Origin: Tricholoma matsutake
Taxonomy: Eukaryota > Basidiomycota > Agaricomycetes > Agaricales > Tricholomataceae
Direction of reading: 5' to 3'
Assembly: GCA_026075535.2 (NCBI GenBank)
Contig: AP026546.1
Location: 8,928,001-8,992,000, forward strand
Length of the DNA: 64,000 bases
The position numbers and the translations under genes were made by a program. The notes below the pieces were generated by a model. That model saw only the letters and a program-made list of their open reading frames with translations. It made no database searches and had not been told where the DNA came from. Below are positions 44,122-54,297 of this stretch, piece after piece. Each line of letters starts with the position of its first letter. Within the stretch, counting starts at the first letter, position 1.

Positions 44122-46026
44122 CCTTCGAAATCACCGCAGACATCACCAATATTCTTCATGCCCAAAAAAGACCAAAGGAAGAGGATGTGTACCAATTATA
44201 GGTATCTGAATGAGTGGACAGTGAAGAATGCGTACCCCATGCCGTTGATCTCAGAAATAATTGATAAGGTGGGAAAAGCCAAGGTCTTTACAAAATTGGA
44301 TTTACGATGGGGATACAACAATGTACGAATAAAGAAAGGAGATGAGTGGAAGGCTCCATTTGCCACGCATCGAGGATCCTTCGAGCCGCTTGTCATGTTT
44401 TTTGGGATGACTAATAGTCCCCCGACCTTTCAAAATATGATGAACAACATTTTCAAGGATGTAATAGACAAAGGCATGGTAATAATATTTATTGACGACA
44501 TTCTGATATTCACGGAGGATGAAGAGAATCATGAAGCGATAGTGCAAGAGGTGTTATGGAGGTTGGCAGAGAACGATCTATTTTTGAAATCAGAGAAGTG
44601 TGTGTTTGGGGCAAGCGAGATCAAGTTCCTAGGATTATTGATCGGCCCTGACGGGATCAAATTGGATCCGATCAAGGTACAGGCAATCACAGATTGGCCT
44701 GCGCCCACCCGTGTCAAGGAGGTTCAAGCCTTCTTGGGACTTGCAAATTATTATCGTCGCTTTGTGCACAATTTTTCTAAAATTGCCGCACCCTTACATA
44801 ACCTTACACGAAAGGGAGTAGTGTGGAGGTGGGGAGAGCAGCAGCAGACAGTGTTTGAGGAGTTGAAGAGGAAGTTTGTGGAGGGACCAATATTAGCCCC
44901 AGTAGATTTCACACGCCCTTTGCGAGTGGAATCTGATGCATCCGATTTTGCTACTGGAGCGGTATTATCAATGCTGTGTGAAGATGACAAATGGCATCCT
45001 TGTGCATACTTGTCAAAAGGGTTGAATGATGTGGAGAGGAATTATGATGTGCATGACAAAGAGATGTTGGGGATAATACGAGCATTGGAGGTGTGGAGGC
45101 ATTATTTGGAGGGATGTACGCATCAGATTGAGATCTGGACGGATCATCAAAATCTGCAATACTTCATGTCCGCTAAAAAGCTTAATCGCCGGCAAGCGCG
45201 TTGGGCACTATTCCTATCGCATTTCAACTTTCACTTGGTTCATAAAGCGGGAAGCTTAATGAGGAAAGCAGATGCCTTATCCAGACGTATTGATCATAAA
45301 AGGGGGGTGGAGGAGGACAATAAAAATGTTACCTTACTCAAACCCAAATACTTTTGCATTTGTGCTATGCGTCAAGGGCATCTATTAATAGATAGCTCGG
45401 AAATGGAAATGTTGTCTAAAATTAGACAATGCTCGGAAATGGACGATGAAGTAGTGGAAGCCATGAAAGCTCTGAAGGGAGAGAAGAAAGGTAATATCAA
45501 AGGAGACGAATGGGCTGAGGAACAAGGGTTGGTGTTGTTCCGAGGAAAAGTGTATGTACCAAAGGATCAGGATTTGCGAAGGGAGATTGTCCAGTTACAT
45601 CACAATACGCCGATTGCCGGACACCCAGGAAGATGGAAGACGTTGGAATTAGTAATGAGAAATTATTGGTGGCCCGGAATTTTGAAGTATGTGTTGGGGT
45701 ATGTGGATGGATGTGATACGTGCATGAGGGGAAAGAAATTTCCAGAGAAACCTGCAGGAAAATTAATGCCAAACCCTATACCTAAAGCGCCGTGGCGAGA
45801 TATATCTGTGGATTTTATTACCGGATTACCCGAGGCTCAAGGGTACGATGCAATATTTGTAGTATGTGACCGCTTTACAAAGGAGGTCCATATTATTCCT
45901 ACTACTACAGAAACCTCATCATTGTGCTTGGCGTGCCTCTATCTAAATCAGGTATGGCGGTTACATGGGTTACCTGATACCGTTATCTCCGATTGCGGAC
46001 CACAATTTGCTTCCGCGTTTATGTGA
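44122..46026 (+). pseudogene. Copy B reverse transcriptase, RNase H, integrase core
   Basis: Open for more than 620 codons. Reverse transcriptase with VMFFGMTNSPPTFQ and the catalytic box IIFIDDILIF. RNase H starts at VESDASDFATGAVLS and includes WTDHQNLQYF and KADALSRR. Integrase has the zinc-binding HHNTPIAGHPG and CDTC, then the first two catalytic aspartates in DFITGLPEAQG and ISDCGPQFAS. Stops at TGA 46024-46026, where copy A has CGA (MRELNN). All catalytic residues seen are intact, unlike copy A. Confidence 0.9.
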
Positions 46027-46953
46027 GAACTAAACAACATATTAGGAATTCAAACTAAATTATCTATGGCATATCACCCGCAGACTGATGGGCAGACAGA
46101 GAGAATGAATCAGGAGTTGGAGCAGTACCTATGTATGTTTGTCAACTACCGACAAACTGACTGGCCTGAATGGTTGGCAATTGCCGAATTTTCCCACAAT
46201 AATAAATTCCATTCGGCTACTCATATGACACCCTTTTTCACGAATTATGGATATCATCCTCGCATGGGAGTAGAACCCAGAAGGGAAGTCAAAGTACAGT
46301 CAGTAGAAGATTTTGTATCTAAGATGCAAAGGGTACAAGAGGAAGCAGAGGTGGCATTGAAGAAAGCACGTGATGACATGATGTGACATGTGGATCGTAC
46401 TTGAGCATGCGCTCCAGAGTCCAAAGTTGGTGACTTGGTATGGCTAAGTACCAAGGACCTGAATATTCCACGACCTTCGAAGAAACTTACAGAGAAACAA
46501 GTTGGCCCATATGCGATCTCTAAAGTGATCTCGCCTAATGCGGTAGTGCTAAAATTACCCCGATCATTTAAGATTGATCCCGAGATTAATGTATCCTGCC
46601 TACGCCCTTACCGTCTGCCCACTATTCCTGGCCAACAAACTACTCCGCAACCTCCAATAATAGTAGAAGGTGCTCCAGAATACATAGTTGAAGAAATTCT
46701 AGACTCACGTCTTCGACGGAACAAATTGGAGTTCTTAATAAAGTGGAAAAACTATACCGATGAAAATAATTTGTGGGAACCTGAAGAGAATTGTAAGCAA
46801 GTGCATAACGCAATCGCCCAATTCTTTAAACATAATCCGAATGCTCTGCGTCGCATTGCGAGAATGGTGTATGAGGGGATGAAATTCTGGCCTTACCAAA
46901 ATCTCACAGAGGGGACAAACATAATATTTTCTCACCTGGAAGTCGAGGCATAA
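46027..46953 (+). pseudogene. Copy B integrase C-terminus and chromodomain
   Basis: Begins after the TGA with the third catalytic residue (E of QTDGQTERMNQELEQ). TGA at 46384-46386 and near 46402-46404 replace arginines that are CGA in copy A. The chromodomain (about 46680-46800) shows EYIVEEILDSR and FLIKWKNYTDENNLWEPEE with the expected aromatic residues. The stop TAA (46951-46953) overlaps the polypurine tract. Confidence 0.88.
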
Positions 46954-46961
46954 AAGGGGGG
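46952..46961 (+). other. Polypurine tract of copy B
   Basis: AAAAGGGGGG followed by TAA and the 3' LTR, identical in layout to copy A. Confidence 0.8.
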
Positions 46962-46964
46962 TAA

Positions 46965-47375
46965 TGTTAGGAAACAGCCCCATTACCTAATAAAATTTCA
47001 TTTTCATTTTATTATGTCGAATTACACTACATTACACCAAATGACACCAAATGACGCTACACTTTGATAGCATGAGAATATTATTTCGCACGCATCACTA
47101 TGTATGCACCTGTACACACGCATCGGTAACAACAATGTACAATATATGTAACATAGTATATAAACCCTAAATATATGCCTAGGGGACCCCAGTTGTGTTC
47201 TCTTAGGTATTCCACCTACGTTTTCGGTGTGAAAGGCCTATCTCAACAAACTCACCTATTAATAACCCCTCGCATCAAAACCATCAATTCCCCATCATGC
47301 GCGCGGATCCTGCCCCCTTCTTGTAGAGAGAACCCGCATGGTCTTAGCTAGCAGATAGTGGGTGTCACCCTAACA
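46965..47375 (+). repeat. 3' LTR of copy B
   Basis: 411 bp, TGTTAGG to CCTAACA, partner of 41132-41542. Confidence 0.95.
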
Positions 47376-48133
47376 GTTTCCAGCTTGGCGAGGAAAGCCT
47401 CATAGTCCCACATCCAGTGTGCAGAATCTGTTGGGTCATTAAGACCAGGTTCAAACCAACTGAGAGCTGATCCTTTAAGATAAGAAAGGATAAATATGAT
47501 CTTTTTCTCATCAGAGGAAAATATGGCTGGGCGGTCGCGGAAATGAAGATTACATGAGACTAGAAAGTCTCTAAGTTTCTTTGGGTTGGAGCCATCGAAA
47601 GTGTCAGGGTTGCGAACTTTGATTTTCTCGGTCTTGGGTGCGTTGTTTTGTCAGAGGGTGCAGATACTCTCCGAGAGGTTGTAAAGAACATCTATGAACC
47701 TATCCCCTGGATCAGGGTTTCCCCCTGTGGGAGGTTGATTGTCAGGATCATTGGGATTGGGGTCACCCCCAGGGCCATCTGGACCGCTAGGGTCATCGGG
47801 TCCGCCGGGAGGTCCGTCCTCTAGACCACGATCTTCCAACCCATAGGGTTCAGGCTGGTTGATGCCCCCTACGTACTCAAGGGGAGTTCTTGATCGAAAA
47901 CCTTCTGGGTTGCTGGAAGGTTGCGGGGCATGGGTGGACATGAGATTGGCACTGATTGAAGGGGCTCCTGAGCCAATTTGTTGGAATATGTTTGAGGGTC
48001 TGGAAGACACTCCAAAAGTAGTAGCAGGTCGAGGGTCGGAAAGGGTGGATCGCTGAATTGCAGAGATCCCTGGAATAGTACTGGCGCATTGGGAATTCCT
48101 GGTTGTGCACTGGCAAGTTTTGGTTGGGGTCAT
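47376..48133 (-). pseudogene. Element C gag, N-terminal part
   Basis: From about 48133 the frame gives a Pro/Gly/Asp-rich linker (PGGPDDPSGPDGPGGDPNPN) and a stop TGA at 47651-47653. It then continues with gag core text including NPDTFDGSNPKKLRDFLV and LSYLKGSALSWFEPGLND up to the insertion point. The TGA again lies where an arginine would be plausible. Confidence 0.8.
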
Positions 48134-48162
48134 AAGAGGAGAAGAGATGAGTGAAGTGTGAG

Positions 48163-48171
48163 TTCGTATAT
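48163..48171 (-). promoter_or_regulatory. Predicted self-priming site of element C
   Basis: Two nt (GT) after the 5' LTR, ATATACGAACT begins on the element strand (about 48161-48171). The LTR carries AGTTCATATAT (plus 49560-49570), complementary at 10 of 11 positions; the mismatch is a C/T transition at a CpG. A TATTTAAG box starts 35 bp upstream of that site. Same layout as families A/B and D. Confidence 0.55.
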
Positions 48172-48395
48172 ACTGTTAAGAACTGATCCTAGAGGCCGCT
48201 TCGGAATCTGACCGGACACTGCAGGTGATGATAGCGGAAGATTGTCAGGTCGATGCAGATTCTGCAGGAGGGGAAACGGAAAGGACTTGGCTTCAGCTTG
48301 TAAGAAGCTGCGCCCTTCACCTCATCTGATGTCCTAATTTCAAGTCAAAGGTTTAGAGGTAGGAGCAGGAAAGTGCGGGTAAAAGCGGGGAGGAG

Positions 48396-49404
48396 TAGTG
48401 TTTAAAAGTCCAGTCTGGTCTGGTTTTTTTGACCACAACAGGGGCAACCATGGACTGGACCGGTTGCTTACATGCTCAAAATCAAGGCAACCGAAGACCG
48501 GACTGGGGTAAACCGGTTCTACTCGGTTGCCTCATGGTTGCCAAACCGGTTTAAAACCAGTCCATACATAGACTGGTCCTGACCAGTTCACAACCGCTCA
48601 GGACCGACTATTTGTACACTAATATACATGTCTCGAAGTAACATATTTCAATAACTAGTAGTAGTAATAGAAGTAAACACTACTGACAAAATCATAAATG
48701 AATGGCTAGACCATGTGGCTAGTGCTTTTGGGTGTGTGTATATATCATATATATAGTGTCTATTCAAAGTTTACAAAAGGATCGGTTGAGCCATTATTGA
48801 ATTACAGTACTATGGAGTTCTGAGAGGAATGAGGAGGAAGGGTTGCTTACCATGAATGAATGACTGCACCGTTTGACTAGCGCTTTAGGGAGAACATATA
48901 TATACTATATGTTGTGTATAATCCAAGTTTACGAGAGAATCGGGTGAGCCGTTATTTAATTACAGTGCTACGGAGTTTTGAGAGGAATGAGGAGGAAGGG
49001 TGTTTACCATGAATGAACCACTGCACCATTCAACTAGTGCATTTGGGTGGATGTAGATATACTCTATACAGTGTGGAATCCTGGTTTATGGACATAGCTG
49101 TTAAGGCATTACAATCCTACAATAACTTATTTGGTCACTCAGTGCCAGCACTCAGATTACTTGTATCAAATATAATCTATTGATCACTTACCTTAGCAGC
49201 ACATCAAATTATGATCAAAGACCGGTTGCAACTGGTTGCAACCAGTCTTTACCCAGTCCATAATTATTTGAAAAGCTACACAACCAGCAACCGGACCAGT
49301 CCACAACCACTGCTGCAGAACCTGTGAGACAGACCGGACCGCGGTTGGGTCCAGTTTGGTTGCCGGTTTTTTTTCGGTCCATGCAACTGGACTTTCAAAC
49401 ACTA
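48396..49404. mobile_element. hAT-like MITE 2 in the element C LTR
   Basis: 1009 bp. Ends TAGTGTTTAAAAGTCCAGT and inverted TAGTGTTTGAAAGTCCAGT (18 of 19 match). The perfect 8-bp duplication GGGAGGAG (48388-48395 and 49405-49412) and the YAGTG-type ends fit hAT. The first and last ~200 bp are dense in GGTTGC/ACCGGT words. The centre has three diverged ~160-bp direct repeats. No transposase ORF, so non-autonomous. Confidence 0.88.
48690..49110. repeat. ~160-bp direct repeats inside MITE 2
   Basis: Repeated block order: ATGAATGA..CTGCACC, a GACTAGYGC word, TATATA-rich text, GTTTACRARAGRATCGG, GAGCCRTTATT, and GAGAGGAATGAGGAGGAAGG. Copies start near 48695, 48855 and 49010; the last is partial. 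Confidence 0.65.
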
Positions 49405-50087
49405 GGGAGGAGTATGGAGGGACTTAGGTTAAGTTCAGATGGGACTAGAACTACAGAGGGAGACTAGAGGTTGAGTCGAATGGAGTTCAGACTCTTAGAG
49501 GACAGGGGTTGGAGTAGAAGGAGGCTTTAGATTGGCAGGATAAAGTCAAGTCTATGTCGATATATGAACTCAGGAATACAAGGCGAAACTAGCTAAACTT
49601 AAATACTAGAGTCCAGAATAAAAGTGGGATGGAAAGGGGAACTGCAGCAGTGTCTCGACTGCATAGATAAATTACCTAGCGGAGGCCGCACAGGAATCCA
49701 TAGTCAAATTTGCAAAACTAGACAGCAGCCTTGGGAAGGCAGCCGTGGATGCTGTACAAGGTGGCCTGGTGCACAGCAGTGTGGGCAGTGCAAGGTGGCT
49801 GGGAATGAAAATGGAAGGTGTAGACAAAAGTCGGGTTTGAGGTGTGGAAAAGGATCGGACAGATGCGGGTTCTGATTGGGCAAGGAATGGTTCTTGACAA
49901 TGGCCCACCAACTGCCCACTAAATTCTGCAGATGATTACATAAAGACACTGGTAAAAGAAGAGGCAGTCATACTATATACTATAGGTGGGATAACAATAT
50001 AACTGAGTTTGAAAAATATAACTATGTACAGACAAATGTAACTCGACCATACAATTGCCATAAAACCTATAGTCTCTGAATATTGTC

Positions 50088-50945
50088 CTCTTTGAACTGG
50101 TTCAAGGGGGCACTGGGATCAAAAAAAATAGACCTGGGGTAGATTTTTTTGCTAAGGACATTTTTGGTGGACTATCTAGCTTATATAATCAGGAACATGT
50201 CTATATTTAGCAATATGACATCATCTTCATGACTGTTTCCCCCCTTGTCCCTGCCCAGAAGCTTCACAAGCCCCACACACCCAATTTTGTGGTTCTTGCT
50301 CAAGTTCCATGCACCAAAGATGATACTGGACATATAGAGTGAGTTATCAATCACTGAGACACCCATTCAGGGCATCTCCTAGTTGTTGCAGAATTCTCTT
50401 GCACTTCAACCACCCAGATTCTTCGGGAACTGCTTGAAACTCAGTTGCGGCTGTATGATGCAAGGTTGAGTTCACATAAATTGCCTCGCTGTCCACATTG
50501 TTTTGGTTTTTGCTGCCATAATCAATTATATTTTTGCTTTCCTGTTCAATAAGAGTAAGTAAATACTTTTTTAGGCCCCAGAATAAATACAAAAACTCTT
50601 GTTGAGTAAGGTGTAGGCAACATTCAATAGGCTTCAAATCGCTTAGATACTGCAAAGATACTATTTGTGGTGCAGATCAGTGTTTTCAATCACTCATAAA
50701 TTGTGAATCCCAGTGTAAATCAATTTATTTTACCTCTTCTGCTACTCAGATGCTATGGAAAACCTTCTATACATGTTTTATATGTTGTAGAAAGGTTCTA
50801 TTAGCCTCAAATTGACATTTAGAAGTCCTATTCTGGAGAGGTCCATTTTTTCCCCCACAGCCTCCGGTTGGACTAACTAACTGGGTTCCGGTCCAGCATT
50901 TCAATCCCAGTGCCCCCTTGAACTGGTTCTCAAATGTTGTCAAGC
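50088..50945. mobile_element. Possible TIR DNA transposon remnant
   Basis: Inverted ends of about 30 bp: GGTTCAAGGGGGCACTGGGA at the left (about 50100-50120) and its complement TCCCAGTGCCCCCTTGAAC at the right (about 50915-50934). TTGTC occurs just outside both ends (about 50082 and 50941), a possible 5-bp duplication. Inside are two overlapping minus-strand ORFs (50655-50347 and 50366-50181), without a recognised domain. The superfamily is not assignable. Confidence 0.45.
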
Positions 50946-51453
50946 TTGTCTACCAAGTGTGGCCCTGGAAGACCAAAGTGATCAAAAAATGGACCAAATG
51001 CAAAAAATGAAGACCATGAAAAAATGGTGGACCACTGGAGTGGGGTGTGTGGGTACCTACTCCAGGAGTCACATGATCACCTATTCAGGAGCCACCTGCA
51101 TGTACATAGTCACATCATGCTTAGGCTATCACTACTGCATCCACACCTTAGTTATAGGAGAGGCACTTGGCACATCTCCATCTTGGTGATGAGAGCATGA
51201 TTTGATGCACTCACTACTGCTTTTTTCTATTTTTGTCACTGCTGTTTTCTTTTCTTGTGCACCACATTACAACACATATTTTTGTGTTTAGCTCTGCTTC
51301 TCATTTTATTGTCTTGAGTCTCGAGTCTCTGCACCTAGAACCCAGAACCCAGTCCACAGAACCACAGAACCACAGTCTACCAGTTCTTCAGTACACCAGT
51401 CACACAGAACCAACACCAGTCTACCAACATTTCTCTTAGTCCCAATACTCAAC

Positions 51454-51831
51454 ATGCCAGGTCCAGGACAAGGCAAACAAAGCAACAAGAAAAAATGGTG
51501 TGAGAATACAGCACAAATATTGCCACTGTAAACACTGTAACAATGGCATCAAACACAACTGCTCCAAATGTGAGAATGGCCACCCCAGCAACATTGCCAC
51601 CTACTGCAGTTACTACTGCAGCTCAACTCACAAATGAAACAGCACTGAAAAGTGGCATGTATGTGGCTACACAACCCACTCAACACCAGACACTTTTGTA
51701 TCCAGCCCCACCATCTCCTCCTTGGTCTCAACCTGTCCCTCCAGTTTTGATGCTGGACTGGGACCATGACACCCACCTTGCTGACTTGAGTTGAGCCCTT
51801 TGTGCTTTAGGATGGACACCCCCTTGCTGAG
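51454..51831 (+). pseudogene. Small-LTR element ORF, internally deleted
   Basis: The start MPGPGQGKQSNKKKW matches the N-terminus of the long copy (MPGPGQGKSAHKKKW at 61562). After frameshifts the text reads LPPTAVTTAAQLTNETA and MYVATQPT, also matching. It then jumps to the C-terminal motif LDWDHDTHLADLS and, after a stop, LCALGWTPPC followed by the natural stop. The whole glycine-repeat centre is deleted. Confidence 0.7.
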
Positions 51832-52104
51832 TCTTTTTTTTGCTTTATTTTTTAATATCATCTATGAAAATTTTCTGGCAACATTACTTATTATTTTTAC
51901 CTATTGTTTGTTTTCTTTTCTTTCTGTGGCAATGAGGACATTGCATTTTTTGGAGGTGGGCAGATGGAGTAGGGTGTGTGGGCACCTACTCCAGGTAGTC
52001 ACACGATCAGCTAGTCAGTAGAGAGCTGCATGTAGATAGTGATGGTCACACAATCATAGCAGCAGCCTCCACCATCGCTATAGGAGATGGATCCACCATC
52101 TCCA

Positions 52105-52323
52105 ACATTGGTGCCACAAATTGATTGGGATGGAGACCCTCAACTGTCAGACCTGAGTCATACACTTCAAGCTTTGGGATGGGTACCACCTCATTGAGTC
52201 TTCCTTTACTCTATTTTTGATAACAATCATAGAATTCTCTTGTTTATATTATTTCTACTTATTGTTTTATGATCTCTCATTTCTGTGGCAATGAGGATGT
52301 CACCTTTTTTGGAGGTGGGCAGA
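52105..52323 (+). pseudogene. Second, minimal internal region of the tandem copy
   Basis: Keeps only the last codons of the ORF: DWDGDPQLSDLS, then TLQALGWVPPH and a stop. The shared 3' non-coding text follows, including TTTTTTGGAGGTGGGCAGA just before the third LTR. Confidence 0.65.
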
Positions 52324-52691
52324 TGGAGTAGGGTGTGTGGGCACCTACTCCAAGAGTCATGTGATCACCTAGTCAGTAGCCACCTGCATGTACATAGTCA
52401 CATCATGCTTAGACTATCACTATACCACATCCATGCCTTAGCTATAGGAGAGGCACTTGGCACATCTCCACCACCCCAGAGGCAGGGAGTTGCCAGTAAG
52501 TAGTGTGTTCTCTTGTGTTCTTGTACTGGTTATTTTCATGACTAGATAATTCTAATCAAGAATCAAGTGCAAATACTTCCCTGCCTGCTTGTGCATGTGC
52601 CACTATGATGATGTCCAGAACTATTGGCTCTGAAGCAGTTGCTGAACACAGCAAGGGACACCAGTGCTTCACCTGATACTGCTGTGAGCAC

Positions 52692-54297
52692 TAGTGCTTA
52701 AAGGTCTGGTTCATCGAACCAAAATAAGACTGAGACCAGACCAAACCAGAACTGGTCCCAGTTTCACACCTTAACAAGGTGGTCTGGTCCACAGTCCTGC
52801 TTATCACATACAATTACTAGGACTGTTAAGGACTTGTTCAAACTGGTGAAGGAGAAAATCTACAGTCCTCCCTGGGGTCTGATTAGGTGCAAATAGATAT
52901 ATGTATTATAACTATTAGAAATATAAACATAATGAAAAAATACTACATAGTGGGGGACACCCAAGTGAGAATAGGTAGAAGGTGAGCAGTTTAAATACCC
53001 CAGAGAGGGCACAGACCATTTGCTATTGTTTGCATGTTTCTAATGCAAGTGCAAAAGGAAGTGTTGCCACTTTTCTGGCATTGCTTCCTAAGTTCTGACA
53101 CTCTCACTTCATCAACGTCTCTCTGCAATGACTGATGATGACTTCTTTGCACACAACTGGGGCATGTTTATGTCCCAGGTAATTATATTTTTTTGTTGTT
53201 TCTTTACAACTAATCTTTTATATGTTTTTTAGGGTTTTAACTGTGTAATAATGACCCACCTGCCTCAGCCTCATGAGTGACTGCTTGTGGGTGGATTGCA
53301 GGTGCTTGCTGACAGGATGACAAATGATGGGTGGGGACAACAAATGATGGACCAGGACAACAAACAACAGGCAAAGACAATAAACAATAAATGGGAATGA
53401 ATGATGCCAGATACATGCTGCATCACTCCAGCACTGCCATGTCACTAATGACCCCACTCCCCCTCGAAAAGCTAATAACAACCAACAAGACAGCACCTGC
53501 TTCCAGCCTCATGAGCCACTGCTTGTGGGGTGGATCATGGGCACTAACTGCTTAAAATGATGATGAACAATGGGTCCCCACATCACAACACACAGAGACA
53601 GAGATGGCAACACAGCCTCATAAGCCCCTGCTTGTGCAGATCATGGGTGCTACTGGACCATGACCATTCAAAAAGCAAACATGGGAAGGACTGACAAGCA
53701 GGGGGGGACAATGAATGATGCACCAAATGACAAATGACACATGCAATACCAATGAAATGCAATGGTAAATGACAAACAACACACACAACACCAACATAAT
53801 GTAATGCCAACTTGGAATGATGAATGATGCACACAATGCTGGCATCTATGCCCCAATGGATGACATGGCCACAGCTGCCAATGCAGCCACCACCAACATT
53901 GATGACAATGCGGCCAACATGTCACAAGTTGCACCTCAACACCCACATCCAGATGCCATGGCCCCACATTGCTCAAAATGAGAGGTGGAGGGGGCTGGTT
54001 TGTTTTATTTTCTACTAACAAGCCCTTTCCCATCTATGTCCAGCCTCACAAGCCCCTGCTTGTGGGGTGGACTTCTTTTCTTTTCTTTTTCTTTAATTTT
54101 GTATTGTACTTTACAGTAGTTACACATAGTTAGTAGTATAATGTTGGTTGGACTGGTTTTTAAGCCTGGTCCAGTTGAAACTGGTTGAGACTGGTTTTTG
54201 AACCAACCTGTAATGACACAGACCAGTCTTGTAGGGTCCAGTCTGGTTCTCATAGAGATCATGAAATATAGAACTGGTTCCAGTCCCAGTCCTCACT
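52692..54297. mobile_element. Candidate hAT-like element (weak)
   Basis: The left end TAGTGCTTAAAGGTCTGG resembles the MITE 2 end. GGTCTGGT/ACTGGTT words cluster at 52692-52800 and again at 54140-54297. The right end is diverged and I find no matching 8-bp duplication. Inside, a CCTCATRAGYCMCTGCTTGT motif recurs near 53270, 53505, 53608 and 54038. The right edge coincides with a break in copia G RNase H at about 54297. Confidence 0.35.

Larger units (their letters stand above)
41132..47375 (+). mobile_element. Ty3-type chromovirus copy B (same family as copy A)
   Basis: 6244 bp with two 411-bp LTRs (TGTTAGG to CCTAACA), inserted in element C gag. The flanking 5-mers CTTTC (41127-41131) and GTTTC (47376-47380) differ at one base. 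Coding order is gag, protease, reverse transcriptase, RNase H, integrase, chromodomain, as in copy A but better preserved. Breaks are mostly TGA at arginine positions. Confidence 0.95.
36624..49899 (-). mobile_element. Ty3-type element C with two nested insertions
   Basis: The outer LTRs begin TGTTAAGAAC and end GTTCTTGACA (imperfect 10-bp inverted ends). A perfect 5-bp duplication ATGGC lies at 36619-36623 and 49900-49904. Coding order on the minus strand: gag, protease, reverse transcriptase, RNase H. No integrase is found; an opposite-strand ORF fills the space before the 3' LTR. Copy B (41132-47375) lies inside gag, and a hAT-like MITE (48396-49404) inside the 5' LTR. Without them the element would be about 6.0 kb. 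Confidence 0.93.
48174..49899 (-). repeat. 5' LTR of element C, interrupted by a MITE
   Basis: Aligns to the 709-bp 3' LTR on both sides of the insertion 48396-49404, giving a native length near 709 bp. Ends TTCTTGACA next to the target duplication ATGGC. Confidence 0.92.
51036..52470 (+). mobile_element. Small-LTR element, three-LTR tandem copy
   Basis: Three LTRs of about 145 bp (51036-51180, 51965-52104, 52324-52470), each TGGAGTRG to CATCTCCA. Two internal regions lie between them, the second much shorter. The flanking 4-mers are CCAC on both sides (51032-51035 and 52471-52474). After the first LTR a TTGGTGATGAGAGC motif is a plausible tRNA-type primer site, shared with the full-length copy at 58890-61994. 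No retroviral enzymes. Confidence 0.8.

Noticed and set aside
41132..47375. TGA reassigned to arginine instead of mutation
   Set aside because: Copies A and B each have CGA where the other has TGA, and the P450 gene ends and reads normally without internal TGA, so mutation is the simpler explanation.
51181..51200. Self-priming site for the small-LTR family
   Set aside because: The sequence after the LTR (TTGGTGATGAG) has no 11-nt complement in the LTR; it starts with TGG and fits tRNA priming better.
52692..54297. Confident hAT call
   Set aside because: Left end is suggestive but the right end is diverged and no 8-bp duplication was found; kept only as a weak candidate.
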